DNA of 64,000 bases from Brevibacterium antiquum CNRZ 918 (lineage in GTDB: Bacteria; Actinomycetota; Actinomycetes; Actinomycetales; Brevibacteriaceae), in contig NZ_FXZD01000001.1 of assembly GCF_900169145.1 (NCBI RefSeq), positions 124,001 to 188,000 on the forward strand, written 5' to 3'. Shown piece after piece: positions 45,003 to 54,891 of the stretch. A program made the position numbers and the translations under genes. Every line of letters begins with the position of its first letter. Within the stretch, counting starts at the first letter, position 1. A model generated the notes under the pieces. The model was given only the letters and a program-made list of their open reading frames with translations. It had not been told where the DNA came from and made no database searches.

Positions 45003-46811
45003 TCAGTCGGCGTAGAGTTCGTCGATGTCAGCTGCGAAGTCCTTGTTGACGACGTGGCGTTTGACCGACTGCTTTGCCGACAGGTACCCGTTGTCTTCGG
45101 TGAGCTCAACCGGCAGGATCGCGAACTTCTTGATGCCCTCCGCCCGTGACACCGTTCTGTTGACACTCTCGACCGCCTTCTCGATGGCGGCCCTCACGGT
45201 TTCGTCAGTGGAAGCCTGGCGCAGGTCCATGGCCGGCAGGTGATGATTCTTCAACCATGTGGGCAGCACCTCCGAGTCGAGGAAGATGAGCGCGGAGACG
45301 AACTTCCGGTTGTCTCCGACGACTACGGGCTGGCCGATGAGGGGGTGGCGTCGCAGGGCGTCTTCGAGTGGTGCCGGCGCGATGTTCTTTCCACTCGAGG
45401 TGACGATGATCTCCTTCTTGCGGCCGTTGATCGCGAGGTAGCCGTCCTCGTCGAGCGACCCGAGGTCGCCGGTGGCGAACCAGCCGTCGTGGAATTCCTT
45501 GGCGGTGGCCTTCGGGTTGTTCCAGTATTCGTGGAAGACCGGGGCGCCCTTGGCCAGGATCTCACCATCGGGGGCGATCGCCACGCTCACCCCGGGCAGT
45601 GGAACTCCGACGGTGCCTATTTTGGCCTTGTCCGGCACGTTCACAGTGATGGGGGCCGTCGTTTCCGTTAGGCCGTATCCCTCGAGGACGATGAGGCCGA
45701 CTCCGCGGAAGAAATGACCGAGGTGGGCGCCGAGCGGACCGCCGCCGGAGACCGCGTGGGTGACATTGTTGCCCATGACAGAGCGCAGCTTCGAGTACAC
45801 GAGCTTGTCGAACAGTGCATGCTGCAGTTTGAGCGTGATCGGGATCTTGCCTGCGTCCATGGCCTTGGAGTAGGCCACGGCGACCTGTTCGGCACGGCGG
45901 AAGATCTTGTCCTGACCACCGGATTCGGCTTTGGCCAGTGCGGAGTTGTAGACTTTCTCGAAGACGCGAGGGACCCCGAGGATGAACGACGGGCGAAAGC
46001 TGCCCAGGGAGTCGGTGAGCTTCGTAAGGTCGGACTGATGTGCCAGGAGGGCACCGGAGCTGATCGAGAGAACTTCGATGAAACGGGCGAAGACGTGTGC
46101 CTGCGGCAGAAACAGGAGGCATCGCATGCCTGTCGCGAAGACATCAGGGATCTGCATCTGCGCTGCCTGCGCAGTTTGGACGAAGTTCCCGTGAGTCAGG
46201 ACGCATCCCTTAGGCCTGCCGGTGGTGCCGGAGGTGTAGATGAGTGTGGCGACCGAATCGCCTGTGACCTGCTGGCGCTGGGTTTCGAGGGCATCGTCGC
46301 TGATCTGTCGGCCGGTGGCCTCGAGTTCGGAGAAGGCTCCCTGATCCCAGATCCACAGCTGCGGGGCAGGGACTCCGGCGGCGGCTGCGGCGGCTTCGAC
46401 CCGGTCGGCATGTTCGCGACTGCTGACGAGGCCGCGGCCGACGCCTGCGTCCTGGATCATCCAGGCGAGCTGTGCTTCGGAGGAGGTGTCGTAGAACGGG
46501 ACTGAGACCGCTCCGGCGAACCAGGCGGTGTAGTCGCTGAGAGTCCATTCGTAAGAGGTCGGTCCGAAGATCGCGATTCGGTCTCCGACCTCGACACCCG
46601 AGGCGATGAGTCCCTTGGCCGCGTTTCTGACCTGGGTGAGGAATTCACCCGCAGACACCTCTTCCCAGTCGTCCTCGACAGGCTTGGCCACGAGAGGACG
46701 GTTCGGGTTCTCTGTAACCGTCGCGAGGAAGACATCGGTCGTCGAAGAGGTCGTGTCGACCTCGAAGCCGACGACCGGGGTTGTTGACTGCTGCATTGTC
46801 GCTGGGCTCAT
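45003..46811 (-). CDS. Long-chain acyl-CoA ligase (AMP-binding, FadD-like)
   Basis: 602 residues with AAGGAG before ATG. The adenylation motifs are ATLIYTSGTTGRPKGCVLTH (P-loop), VLEGYGLTETTAP, GWFATGDLGSLDEDGYLAINGRKKEIIVTSSGKNIAP, and the C-terminal hinge domain. It fits the FadD15-type long-chain fatty-acid activation group. The enzyme activates fatty acids to acyl-CoA at the membrane. A promoter with an inverted repeat across the -35 box lies upstream. Divergent from leuS. Confidence 0.92.
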   Translation of the reverse strand: MSPATMQQSTTPVVGFEVDTTSSTTDVFLATVTENPNRPLVAKPVEDDWEEVSAGEFLTQVRNAAKGLIASGVEVGDRIAIFGPTSYEWTLSDYTAWFAGAVSVPFYDTSSEAQLAWMIQDAGVGRGLVSSREHADRVEAAAAAAGVPAPQLWIWDQGAFSELEATGRQISDDALETQRQQVTGDSVATLIYTSGTTGRPKGCVLTHGNFVQTAQAAQMQIPDVFATGMRCLLFLPQAHVFARFIEVLSISSGALLAHQSDLTKLTDSLGSFRPSFILGVPRVFEKVYNSALAKAESGGQDKIFRRAEQVAVAYSKAMDAGKIPITLKLQHALFDKLVYSKLRSVMGNNVTHAVSGGGPLGAHLGHFFRGVGLIVLEGYGLTETTAPITVNVPDKAKIGTVGVPLPGVSVAIAPDGEILAKGAPVFHEYWNNPKATAKEFHDGWFATGDLGSLDEDGYLAINGRKKEIIVTSSGKNIAPAPLEDALRRHPLIGQPVVVGDNRKFVSALIFLDSEVLPTWLKNHHLPAMDLRQASTDETVRAAIEKAVESVNRTVSRAEGIKKFAILPVELTEDNGYLSAKQSVKRHVVNKDFAADIDELYAD

Positions 46812-46846
46812 GAGGTCTCCTTCTGGGCGTAAGTTACTGCCCGGTT

Positions 46847-46884
46847 ATCCTACTGCGGGAGCGTTGTGAGGTGAAATCCCTCAC
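46847..46884 (-). promoter_or_regulatory. Promoter of the acyl-CoA ligase gene with operator candidate
   Basis: On the minus strand TTCACC (46875–46870) and TAGGAT (46852–46847) are 17 bp apart. A perfect inverted repeat GTGAGG-N7-CCTCAC (46866–46884) covers the -35 box. A fatty-acid-responsive repressor is a natural candidate but none is encoded here. Confidence 0.6.
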
Positions 46885-47001
46885 GTTTGGAAGCTCAAAC
46901 CCTCCTCACACGTCTATCTGGCAGTCTAGCCAAGTCGATGCAGGGAATGTTCAGAGTACGATGGTCGAAACCCGCTCACGCCCAGTCAGTGAAGGAAGGT
47001 A

Positions 47002-49926
47002 ATGACGACGATTCCTGAGGAGACCAGTTTCCGCTATGACGCGGTGCTGGCCGAGAAGATCGAGAAGTCGTGGCAGCACACGTGGGAAGAGGCGGGAACA
47101 TTCCATGCCCCGAACCCCACTGGTGATCTGAGCCAGGCTGCCCGAGATCTTGGTCGACAGGATTCGGAGTCCGCCTATGGTCCGCCACAGGCACTCGGCG
47201 AGCGTGAGTCCCTCTACATCATGGACATGTTCCCTTACCCCTCTGGGGCGGGCCTGCATGTTGGCCACCCGCTGGGCTATCTGGGCACGGATGTCTACGG
47301 CCGCTATCAGCGGATGCGCGGGCACAACGTCATGCACGCACTGTCCTATGACGCCTTCGGATTGCCAGCAGATCTGTATGCAGTCCAGACGGGCCAGCAC
47401 CCGCGCATTACGACTGATGCGAATATCAAGAACATGACACGCCAGCTGCGTCGACTGGGGCTCGCCCACGACGCACGCCGCAGCTTCGCGACCACTGACG
47501 ATGACTTCGTCCGGTGGACCCAGTGGATCTTCCTGCAGATCTTCAACTCCTGGTACGACCCAGAGGCAAGCACCGAGGGAGAGGACTCTTTCGGTGCGGC
47601 TCGGCCGATCTCCACACTGATCGAGGCGTTCGCCCAGGGAACCAGACAGACGCCTGACTCTCGTCCCTGGTCCGAGCTGAGCCCGGCCGAGCAGGAGAAT
47701 ATCCTGCAGGACTACCGTTTGGCCTATGTCTCGGAGTCCCCGGTCAACTGGTGCCCGGGGTTGGGCACCGTACTCGCGAACGAGGAGGTCACTGCCGAAG
47801 GTTTGTCCGAGCGCGGCAACTTCCCGGTCTACACCCGCCGCCTGCGGCAGTGGAACATGCGCATCACCGCCTACGCCGATCGCCTCATCGACGATCTGGA
47901 CGATTTGGATTGGCCTTCGGCAGTGCGCAGCATGCAGGTCAATTGGATCGGCCGCTCCAAGGGTGCCCTGCTGCGCCTGCCTGTGGCCGCATCAGATGCT
48001 CAGGTCGAGGTCTACACGACCCGTCCGGACACACTTTTCGGCGCCACCTATCTCGTGCTCAGCCCAGAGCATCCGCAGGTTGCCGAGCTCACAGCCGCTG
48101 AATGGGGCGATCAGACGCCCGATTCCTGGCGCGGTGATCAGCCCACCCCTGCCGAGGCGATCGCCGCCTACCAGCGCGATGCAGCTGCGAAGACCGATGC
48201 GGATCGTCAGCAGAGCAAGGACAAGACTGGGATCTTCACCGGGTCCTATGCGATCAATCCTGCGACCGGTGAGCAGGTTCCGGTCTTCGTTGCCGACTAT
48301 GTGCTGATGGGTTATGGAACCGGTGCGATCATGGCTGTTCCGGCCGAGGACGCCCGCGACTGGGACTTCGCGAAGTCCTTCGGTCTGCCTTATGTGCGTA
48401 CCGTTGCGCCTCCGGCCGACCACGATGAGGATACGCCCTTCACCGGAACCGGCGTGATGATCAGCTCCGCCAACGACGAGATCGATATCAACGGTCTCGA
48501 GGTCGAAGCGGCGAAGGCAAAGATCACCGAATGGCTGGCCGACAAAGGGCTGGCCACCGAGTCGACCCAGTACCGTCTGCGGGACTGGCTGTTCTCACGG
48601 CAGCGCTATTGGGGCGAACCCTTCCCGATCGTCTACAACGAGGCCGGAACGCCCATCGCCTTACCCGACTCAATGCTGCCGGTCGCGCTGCCCGAGGTCG
48701 ATGACTTCGCTCCTCGGACGTTTGCCGCCGACGACGCCGACAGCCACCCGGAACCGGCCCTGGGTCGCAATCGCGACTGGGTCGAGGTCGAACTCGACCT
48801 GGGCGACGGTCCGCAGAAGTACTACCGCGAGACGAACACGATGCCCAACTGGGCAGGATCGTCCTGGTATCAGCTGCGCTACGCCGATCCGCACAACAGT
48901 GAACGTCTCGTGGACCCGGTCAACGAGAAGTACTGGATGGGCCCGCGCGAATCCAAACCTCGAGGCGGCGCCGATCTCTATGTCGGCGGTGCCGAGCACT
49001 CGGTTCTGCACCTGCTCTACGCCCGGTTCTGGCACAAGATCCTGTTCGATCTTGGCCACGTGTCATCGTCTGAGCCATTCCATCGTCTGGTCAATCAGGG
49101 CTACATCCAGGCCTACGCCTACACCGACTCGCGCGGGGTCTACGTTCCCGCCGCCGAGGTGGAGGAGAAGACCGATGACAACGGCGATTCGACCTTCTGG
49201 CACGACGGTGCGCAGGTCAACCGTGAGTACGGCAAGATCGGCAAGTCGCTGAAGAACTCCGTCATGCCCGATGAAATGTATGACGCCTACGGTGCTGACA
49301 CGTTCCGTGTCTATGAGATGTCGATGGGACCGATCGAACAGGCTCGTCCCTGGGAGACGCGTGCTGTCGTCGGTGCGCAGCGGTTCCTGCAGCGCGTGTG
49401 GCGCCTCTTCGTGGACGAAACCACCGGTGAGTCCGTGATCAGGGACGGTGCGGCAGACCCTGAGACGCTCAAGGTTCTCCACCAGGTCATCGATGGTGTT
49501 CGTGACGACATGGACCACCTGCGATTCAACACCGCGATCTCTAAGCTGATCGTGCTCACGAACCACGCGACGAAGCACGGCGGAGCCACGGCCGATGTGC
49601 TTGAACCGCTGGCCATCATGCTCTCGCCCTTCGCACCGCACCTGGCCGAAGAGCTGTGGTCAAAGCTGGGCCACACATCGACGCTGACCTATGCGACCTT
49701 CCCCGCTGTCGATCCGCAGCATCTGGTAGCCGACCAGGTCACCTGCGTCGTCCAGGTCAAGGGCAAGGTGCGAGCGCGTCTCGAGGTCGACCCCGACATC
49801 TCGGCAGAGGATCTGGAGAAGCTGGCACTGGAATCGCCGAATGCGCTCAAAGCGCTCGACGGGGCTGGGGTACGCAAGGTCATCGTTCGGGCACCCAAAC
49901 TGGTCAATATCGTCCCCGACGCCTGA
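47002..49926 (+). CDS. leuS: Leucyl-tRNA synthetase
   Basis: 974 residues with AAGGAAGG before ATG. Class I signature HIGH appears as [20 protein letters not shown] (residues about 74–93), and KMSKS as [11 protein letters not shown] near residue 745. The CP1 editing domain lies between (residues about 280–480, [20 protein letters not shown]). The C-terminal region includes [15 protein letters not shown] 25-residue N-terminal extension and an acidic insert around residue 190 are typical of actinobacterial LeuS. The gene stands alone. Confidence 0.97.
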   Translation: MTTIPEETSFRYDAVLAEKIEKSWQHTWEEAGTFHAPNPTGDLSQAARDLGRQDSESAYGPPQALGERESLYIMDMFPYPSGAGLHVGHPLGYLGTDVYGRYQRMRGHNVMHALSYDAFGLPADLYAVQTGQHPRITTDANIKNMTRQLRRLGLAHDARRSFATTDDDFVRWTQWIFLQIFNSWYDPEASTEGEDSFGAARPISTLIEAFAQGTRQTPDSRPWSELSPAEQENILQDYRLAYVSESPVNWCPGLGTVLANEEVTAEGLSERGNFPVYTRRLRQWNMRITAYADRLIDDLDDLDWPSAVRSMQVNWIGRSKGALLRLPVAASDAQVEVYTTRPDTLFGATYLVLSPEHPQVAELTAAEWGDQTPDSWRGDQPTPAEAIAAYQRDAAAKTDADRQQSKDKTGIFTGSYAINPATGEQVPVFVADYVLMGYGTGAIMAVPAEDARDWDFAKSFGLPYVRTVAPPADHDEDTPFTGTGVMISSANDEIDINGLEVEAAKAKITEWLADKGLATESTQYRLRDWLFSRQRYWGEPFPIVYNEAGTPIALPDSMLPVALPEVDDFAPRTFAADDADSHPEPALGRNRDWVEVELDLGDGPQKYYRETNTMPNWAGSSWYQLRYADPHNSERLVDPVNEKYWMGPRESKPRGGADLYVGGAEHSVLHLLYARFWHKILFDLGHVSSSEPFHRLVNQGYIQAYAYTDSRGVYVPAAEVEEKTDDNGDSTFWHDGAQVNREYGKIGKSLKNSVMPDEMYDAYGADTFRVYEMSMGPIEQARPWETRAVVGAQRFLQRVWRLFVDETTGESVIRDGAADPETLKVLHQVIDGVRDDMDHLRFNTAISKLIVLTNHATKHGGATADVLEPLAIMLSPFAPHLAEELWSKLGHTSTLTYATFPAVDPQHLVADQVTCVVQVKGKVRARLEVDPDISAEDLEKLALESPNALKALDGAGVRKVIVRAPKLVNIVPDA

Positions 49927-49959
49927 GACACGGCGTCTGCCCGGAAGGGTTGAGTACAT

Positions 49960-50793
49960 ATGTCAATGGAATCCACACGGGATGAGATCCGGCTCACCTT
50001 GGGGGTGAGACCGACAATAGATCCGGCGACGGAAGTCGCTCGTCGCGTCGAATTCCTGGCCGACTACATCCTGACCACCGGCGTCAAAGGGCTGGCCTTG
50101 GGAATCAGCGGTGGGCAGGATTCAACTCTGGCCGGACGACTGTGTCAGTTGGCGGTCGAAGAGCTGCGCAGGCGGGGAGCTGGCGCCGAATTCTGGGCGA
50201 TCCGCTTGCCGCATCACATTCAGACCGATGAGAGTGACGCTCAGGCTGCGATGGAATTCATCCGAGCCGACCACGAAATCGTCTTCAACATCGGTTCGGT
50301 CACTGACGCGGCGGCGGCTGAATATGAGAACGCCACCGGAGCGGCCATCACCGATTTCGGCAAGGGAAACGTCAAGGCACGGATGCGAATGGTCGCTCAA
50401 TTCGAGCTGGCGGGGGAGAAGCGGCTCCTCGTCGCGGGTACCGATCATGCCGCTGAGGCCGTGACCGGCTTCTTCACCAAGTTCGGTGACGGTGCCGCCG
50501 ATGTGGTGCCGCTGGCCGGACTGAACAAGCGGCAGGGTCGAGCACTGCTAGACCACCTCGGCGCCCCCGATCATCTTGTTCGAAAGGTTCCGACAGCGGA
50601 TCTGCTCGATGAGGATCCGGGCCAGACCGATGAGTCGTCACTGGGCCTCAGCTACGACCAGATCGACGACTTCCTCGAGGGCAAAGACATCGATGAGGCT
50701 GCCGCTGCAGTACTCGTCGAGAAGTACCGTGCCTCCGAACACAAACGTCGGACCCCGGTGACCCCGACCGATTCGTGGTGGATCCGTCACTGA
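49960..50793 (+). CDS. nadE: NH3-dependent NAD+ synthetase
   Basis: 277 residues with GGAAGGG upstream. The PP-loop is LGISGGQDSTLAGRL (residues about 47–61); the deamido-NAD region is RMRMVAQFELAGEKRLLVAGTDHAAEAVTGFFTKFGDGAADVVPLAGLNKRQGRALL. There is no glutaminase domain, so ammonia is used directly. The length is close to the E. coli type. It makes the last step of NAD synthesis. It is convergent with the next gene (6-bp gap). Confidence 0.96.
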   Translation: MSMESTRDEIRLTLGVRPTIDPATEVARRVEFLADYILTTGVKGLALGISGGQDSTLAGRLCQLAVEELRRRGAGAEFWAIRLPHHIQTDESDAQAAMEFIRADHEIVFNIGSVTDAAAAEYENATGAAITDFGKGNVKARMRMVAQFELAGEKRLLVAGTDHAAEAVTGFFTKFGDGAADVVPLAGLNKRQGRALLDHLGAPDHLVRKVPTADLLDEDPGQTDESSLGLSYDQIDDFLEGKDIDEAAAAVLVEKYRASEHKRRTPVTPTDSWWIRH

Positions 50794-50799
50794 CATCGT

Positions 50800-51495
50800 T
50801 CAGGCGACGAGTCCGAGTTCCAACGCTGTCTGGTTGAATTCCCACCGGGCGGAGACGAACCTGGCGCCCAGGCTCTCGCCGCGGCTGCGTGCCTCCGTGT
50901 ACTCTCTCCAGCCGCCCTTGCGGGAGTCTCCGGGACGGATCTCTCGCTTCGTCTTATCGTCCGCGAGCTGCCGTGTCTCTTCGTTCACCCAGATCGACAG
51001 AGCCTCGGCCGCGCGGTAGAGATTCATGAACGCGGTGTGGGAACGCGGGTTGTCGAAGCTGGACTTCGAGAATTCCTTCCTGAAGGTGTGCAGCGGCTCG
51101 AGCTCGTCGACGTCGAGCGTCCCGTAGGTCGCATCAAGACGCAGCGACTGCACCAGGCCGGCAGAATCCGGGAGCAGGCCCAGGATCCGCCGTGCTCGCT
51201 CTTCGTCGGGCAACGCAGTGACCTCTTCGTCGACGGGGGTCAGCCCCAAGGTGTCAAGACGCCCGCGCTCGGTGCTCAGCAACTGGCGCAGGGAATCGAT
51301 CTGTATCTGCGCCCGGCGCCACTCACCATGGAACATGAGCAGGGCGACGATGACTCCCAGGCACAGAATCAGGCCGATGGCCCAGGCGAACGGATGCAGT
51401 CCGGGCACAGCGAAGACCACGATGCCCAGCACGCTGAGCACCGCGAACGTCACCGCCGCCGGTGAGTTGGTCAGGAAATCCAAGAAACGCTTCAC
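50800..51495 (-). CDS. Hypothetical two-helix membrane protein
   Basis: 231 residues from GTG 51495. Two hydrophobic helices near the N-terminus (about residues 12–55: AVTFAVLSVLGIVVFAVPGLHPFAWAIGLILCLGVIVALLMF) are followed by a soluble cytoplasmic part with a short coiled coil (AQIQIDSLRQLLSTERGRLDTLG) and no recognised domain. I do not recognise the family. No clear ribosome-binding site. Confidence 0.75.
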   Translation of the reverse strand: MKRFLDFLTNSPAAVTFAVLSVLGIVVFAVPGLHPFAWAIGLILCLGVIVALLMFHGEWRRAQIQIDSLRQLLSTERGRLDTLGLTPVDEEVTALPDEERARRILGLLPDSAGLVQSLRLDATYGTLDVDELEPLHTFRKEFSKSSFDNPRSHTAFMNLYRAAEALSIWVNEETRQLADDKTKREIRPGDSRKGGWREYTEARSRGESLGARFVSARWEFNQTALELGLVA

Positions 51496-51589
51496 AATTC
51501 CAAGGGTACTGTTTCAACCTGCAGATATCGTGGAACCTAGTGGCATATAGTGTGGCTGAAATGCCGGGACGAAGCAGGGAGAACACGGG

Positions 51590-52897
51590 TTGAAGATTTC
51601 AGTCATCGGTTGCGGTTACCTGGGCGCTGTTCACGCGGCGGCTATGGCATCACTGGGACACGAGGTCGTTGGTGTCGACGTCGATGCAGACAAGGTTGCT
51701 GCGCTGACCTCTGGTCGGCCCTCCTTCTTCGAGCCGGGGCTGAGTGAATTGCTGGTGAAGGGTCAGAATCTCGGCAGTCTCGAGTTCACCACGGATGTCT
51801 CGCGTGTCGCGGACGCGGCGATCCATTTTGTGTGTGTCGGGACTCCGCAGAAGCCGGGGGAGTTCGCAGCCGATGTCACGTATGTCGATGCTGCTGTGGA
51901 GTCGCTGGTTCCCCATCTGACTTCGTCGTCGGTGGTTGTGGGCAAGTCCACTGTTCCTGTCGGTACTGCTGAGCGTCTGGCTGCTGCTCTGGTTCCCACG
52001 GGGGCGAGTCTGATGTGGAATCCGGAGTTCCTGCGTGAGGGCCATGCCGTCGAGGACACACTGCACCCGAATCGTCTGGTCTACGGCGTTGCCGAAGGTG
52101 AGGCCGGTGAACAGGCCACGGCGGTCCTCGACGAAGTGTATGGGCCGATGCTGGCGGAACAGACGCCGCGCATGGTCACGGACTTCGCGACGGCCGAGCT
52201 GGTCAAGACTGCTGCGAACTCGTTCTTGGCCACGAAGATCTCGTTCATCAATGCAATGGCTGAGCTGTGTGAGGCCTCTGGTGCGGACGTGACCCAGTTG
52301 GCGGATGCGATCGGGATGGATGATCGCATCGGACGGAAGTTCCTCAATGCTGGTCTCGGCTTCGGCGGTGGGTGTCTGCCCAAGGACATCCGTGCGTTCA
52401 TGGCTCGTGCTGGTGAGTTGGGTGCCGATCAGGCGGTGGCGTTCCTGCGTGAGATCGATTCGATCAATATGCGTCGGCGTGTGCGCATGGTCGACATTGC
52501 CAGGGACACCTTGGATGGATCGTTCATCGGGAAGAAGATCACGGTCCTCGGAGCTGCGTTCAAACCCAACAGTGATGATGTTCGGGATTCGCCTGCGCTG
52601 GCGGTGGCGCGGCTGATCGCGACACAAGGCGGTGTGGTGACGGTGACGGATCCGCAGGCGATCGACAACGCGGCGAAGACGTTTCCCGAGTTGAACTATG
52701 TGGCTGATGCGTCTCAAGCTCTGGCCGGTGCAGATGCTGTGCTGCTGCTGACGGAGTGGCAGGAGTATCGGGATCTTGATCCGGTGGCTACGGCGTCGCT
52801 GGTGTCTGGCCGGGTCCTCATCGATGGCAGGAATGTGCTGACACCCCAGGTGTGGCGCTCGGCTGGTTGGACATATCGGGCGCTGGGCCGTCCATGA
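51590..52897 (+). CDS. ugd: UDP-glucose 6-dehydrogenase
   Basis: 435 residues from TTG 51590 with AGGGAGA upstream. The NAD-binding domain starts ISVIGCGYLGAVHAAAMASLGHEVVGVDVD; the catalytic Cys262 is in AGLGFGGGCLPKDIRAF, with ELVKTAANSFLATKISFINAMAELCE before it. The enzyme oxidises UDP-glucose to UDP-glucuronate for surface polysaccharides. The next gene overlaps by 4 bp. Codon usage after 51850 contains more T than the neighbours, a mild compositional difference. Confidence 0.95.
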   Translation: MKISVIGCGYLGAVHAAAMASLGHEVVGVDVDADKVAALTSGRPSFFEPGLSELLVKGQNLGSLEFTTDVSRVADAAIHFVCVGTPQKPGEFAADVTYVDAAVESLVPHLTSSSVVVGKSTVPVGTAERLAAALVPTGASLMWNPEFLREGHAVEDTLHPNRLVYGVAEGEAGEQATAVLDEVYGPMLAEQTPRMVTDFATAELVKTAANSFLATKISFINAMAELCEASGADVTQLADAIGMDDRIGRKFLNAGLGFGGGCLPKDIRAFMARAGELGADQAVAFLREIDSINMRRRVRMVDIARDTLDGSFIGKKITVLGAAFKPNSDDVRDSPALAVARLIATQGGVVTVTDPQAIDNAAKTFPELNYVADASQALAGADAVLLLTEWQEYRDLDPVATASLVSGRVLIDGRNVLTPQVWRSAGWTYRALGRP

Positions 52898-53769
52898 GGA
52901 TTGGTCTGGTCACCGATTCGACGGCACAGCTGTCAGATGCGGAGACAGCCGCGTTGCGTGAGATCACCGGTGACCTCTTCGCTGTCGTTCCCCTGACAAT
53001 CCTCGTCGGAGGGGTCGCCTTCACCGACGGGGAGCTTGACGCGGCAGACCTGTGCCTGAAGATGGACGAAGGCGTTGAGGTGTCGACCTCTATGGCGACG
53101 CCCGCCCAGTTCTCGAATGCCTATTCGACGCTTCTTGATCATGGTGCTGAGGCGATCATCGCCGTGACCATGTCGGGTGAGCTCTCCGGGACCCGGGATT
53201 CGGCCGTCGCTGCAGCTCAGAGCGAGGAGTCGCTGATCAACGTCGTCGACTCCCGGACCACCTCGGCGGGCCTCGCCGGTGCTCTATCGATCGCGGCCGC
53301 CGGGATCGGCCACGGACACGACGTGGCATCGATCGCCGGCACAGTCGCCGACTGGTGCGCTGGCGAGACCCGAACCGCATTCGCTCCGGAGACCTTGGAA
53401 CACCTGCGCCGAGGCGGTCGCATCGGTGCCGCGTCCTCTCTGCTGGGCCGGGCCCTGCAGATCGTCCCGGTGCTCGGGCTCAGCGCCGGTGTCGTGGCTC
53501 CTGTCGCCAGAGTCCGGACCCGCGCTAAGGCACTTGAGCGCATGGTTGCACTGGCTGGTGAGGCCGCGGCAGAGATCGCCTCCGATGAGCAGGATGTGTA
53601 CGTGGAGATCCAGCATGCAGACGGTGAGCCCTCCCACCCAGATGTGGTCGCGCTGCGCGAGAAGATCGAAGCCGCCGGTCTGCCGACGACGTTTCGAACC
53701 TTGTCGGCCATCATCACCGCCCACGTCGGATCCGGCACGATCGGAATCACGGTCCAGACCAGACCGTGA
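52894..53769 (+). CDS. DegV family fatty-acid-binding protein
   Basis: 291 residues from ATG 52894 (ATGA overlap with ugd). DegV signatures are MRIGLVTDSTAQL at the N-terminus, VSTSMATPAQFSNAYSTLL, IIAVTMSGELSGTRDSA and LEHLRRGGRIGAASSLLGRALQIVPVLGLSAGVV. DegV (FakB-like) proteins bind a fatty acid; FakB hands it to a kinase for phosphorylation. No FakA-type kinase gene is in the window. The frame upstream of the ATG is not used. Confidence 0.93.
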   Translation: MRIGLVTDSTAQLSDAETAALREITGDLFAVVPLTILVGGVAFTDGELDAADLCLKMDEGVEVSTSMATPAQFSNAYSTLLDHGAEAIIAVTMSGELSGTRDSAVAAAQSEESLINVVDSRTTSAGLAGALSIAAAGIGHGHDVASIAGTVADWCAGETRTAFAPETLEHLRRGGRIGAASSLLGRALQIVPVLGLSAGVVAPVARVRTRAKALERMVALAGEAAAEIASDEQDVYVEIQHADGEPSHPDVVALREKIEAAGLPTTFRTLSAIITAHVGSGTIGITVQTRP

Positions 53770-53870
53770 GCCCCCGCGCTCGACCCCCACTGCATCGAAT
53801 CTCGCTGATCTGAGTTGCTCGTCGCTGACCCGCGTCGACCGTCTGTTTCGTGCGTCCAGCATCACTTGAG

Positions 53871-53959
53871 TGCGTCGAACTGTGGACGCCTGGTCGACTC
53901 ATGTGCGTTCGACCTGTGGACCCTCGCACGGTTTCCACAGGCGATATTCCGGCACTGGT
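53871..53959. promoter_or_regulatory. Repeat cluster with DnaA-box-like elements before comEA
   Basis: TGCGTCGAACTGTGGAC (53871–53887) is repeated with changes at 53904–53921 (33-bp spacing). Each ends with TGTGGAC (reverse GTCCACA), and GTTTCCACA follows at 53951. These three resemble the actinobacterial DnaA box core. TAGCTT at 53980–53985 is 6 nt before the comEA ATG. Confidence 0.4.
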
Positions 53960-53991
53960 GTGGTCGGTGCATTCGCTCATAGCTTGTCGAC

Positions 53992-54891
53992 ATGGCTGTC
54001 TCTCCCGATGATCGCTTCGCAGGCCTCATCAATTCCAGTGCCGAACGCGGCGGATGGGTTCCGGGAGACGTCTTCGGAAGCGACAGCGAAGGCGAAGAAG
54101 AACCGGTTGAGCCGCGCCGAGTGCGCCTGCCCATCCTCGTGGCATTGGCGGTCGCGACCATTGCTGTGCTCGTCATCGCCTTCCTCCTCTTCCGGCCAGC
54201 CCCCCAGCATGCCGCCACCGAAGAACAGGTGGGTTCTGCCGAAGGGGGTGGCGCTGACTCAGGTAGCGGCACGGCCTCCGGGGGCAGGGCAGCCACGACT
54301 GCGACGCGGGCGGGAGTGCCGCCGGGACAGGACCAAGAAGCACAGGCCGAGGCCACGTCTGCGACTCAGAGCACCGAACCCGGCCGGGTCGTCGTCCATG
54401 TCACCGGAGCGGTGCACAGACCCTCCGTCGTGAGTCTGACAGCCGGTGCCCGTGTCCAGGACGCAGTGGAGGCAGCAGGCGGACTGAAGGAACTCGCTGA
54501 TGCGGAGGCGATCAACCTCGCTCGCGTCCTCCAAGACGGTGAGCAGATCCACATCCCCGCTCACGGTGAGGAACCAGTACCCGGTCGGGCTGATTCCGAC
54601 AGCCCCGCATCGAATGCGGCAGGGGGAGCAGGGTCCGGCAGCGCGGGAGACAGCGCAGCGGGCGCATCCGGTGGTGAGGGACCAGATCCGAACCCGAGCG
54701 CAAAGGTGGATCTCAACACCGCTGACCTCACGACCCTGGAGACACTGCCGGGAGTCGGACCGGTGACCGCGGAGGCGATCATCGCCCATCGTCAGGAGCA
54801 GCCCTTCACCAGCGTCGAAGATCTGCTGCTTGTCCAGGGCATCGGACCCAAGACATTCGAGAGCCTCAAAGACCGTGTCTCGGTCGGGTAG
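53992..54891 (+). CDS. comEA: ComEA-like DNA-binding protein
   Basis: 299 residues. A cytoplasmic N-terminus, one membrane helix (about residues 47–66, LPILVALAVATIAVLVIAFLLF), a disordered Gly/Ala linker, an SLBB domain (about 130–185, GRVVVHVTGAVHRPSVVSLTAGARVQDAVEAAGG) and a C-terminal helix-hairpin-helix pair (VDLNTADLTTLETLPGVGPVTAEAIIAHR, LLLVQGIGPKTFESLK). ComEA binds incoming DNA at the cell surface and hands it to ComEC. Predicted leaderless start. It overlaps the upstream part of comEC. Confidence 0.93.
   Translation: MAVSPDDRFAGLINSSAERGGWVPGDVFGSDSEGEEEPVEPRRVRLPILVALAVATIAVLVIAFLLFRPAPQHAATEEQVGSAEGGGADSGSGTASGGRAATTATRAGVPPGQDQEAQAEATSATQSTEPGRVVVHVTGAVHRPSVVSLTAGARVQDAVEAAGGLKELADAEAINLARVLQDGEQIHIPAHGEEPVPGRADSDSPASNAAGGAGSGSAGDSAAGASGGEGPDPNPSAKVDLNTADLTTLETLPGVGPVTAEAIIAHRQEQPFTSVEDLLLVQGIGPKTFESLKDRVSVG

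Noticed and set aside
53871-53959. Origin of replication suggested by DnaA-like boxes
   Set aside because: Only three degenerate boxes, no AT-rich unwinding region, and no dnaA/dnaN nearby.
54830-54874. Earlier comEC start at TTG 54830
   Set aside because: It lies deep in comEA without a ribosome-binding site; GTG 54875 is kept with reservation.
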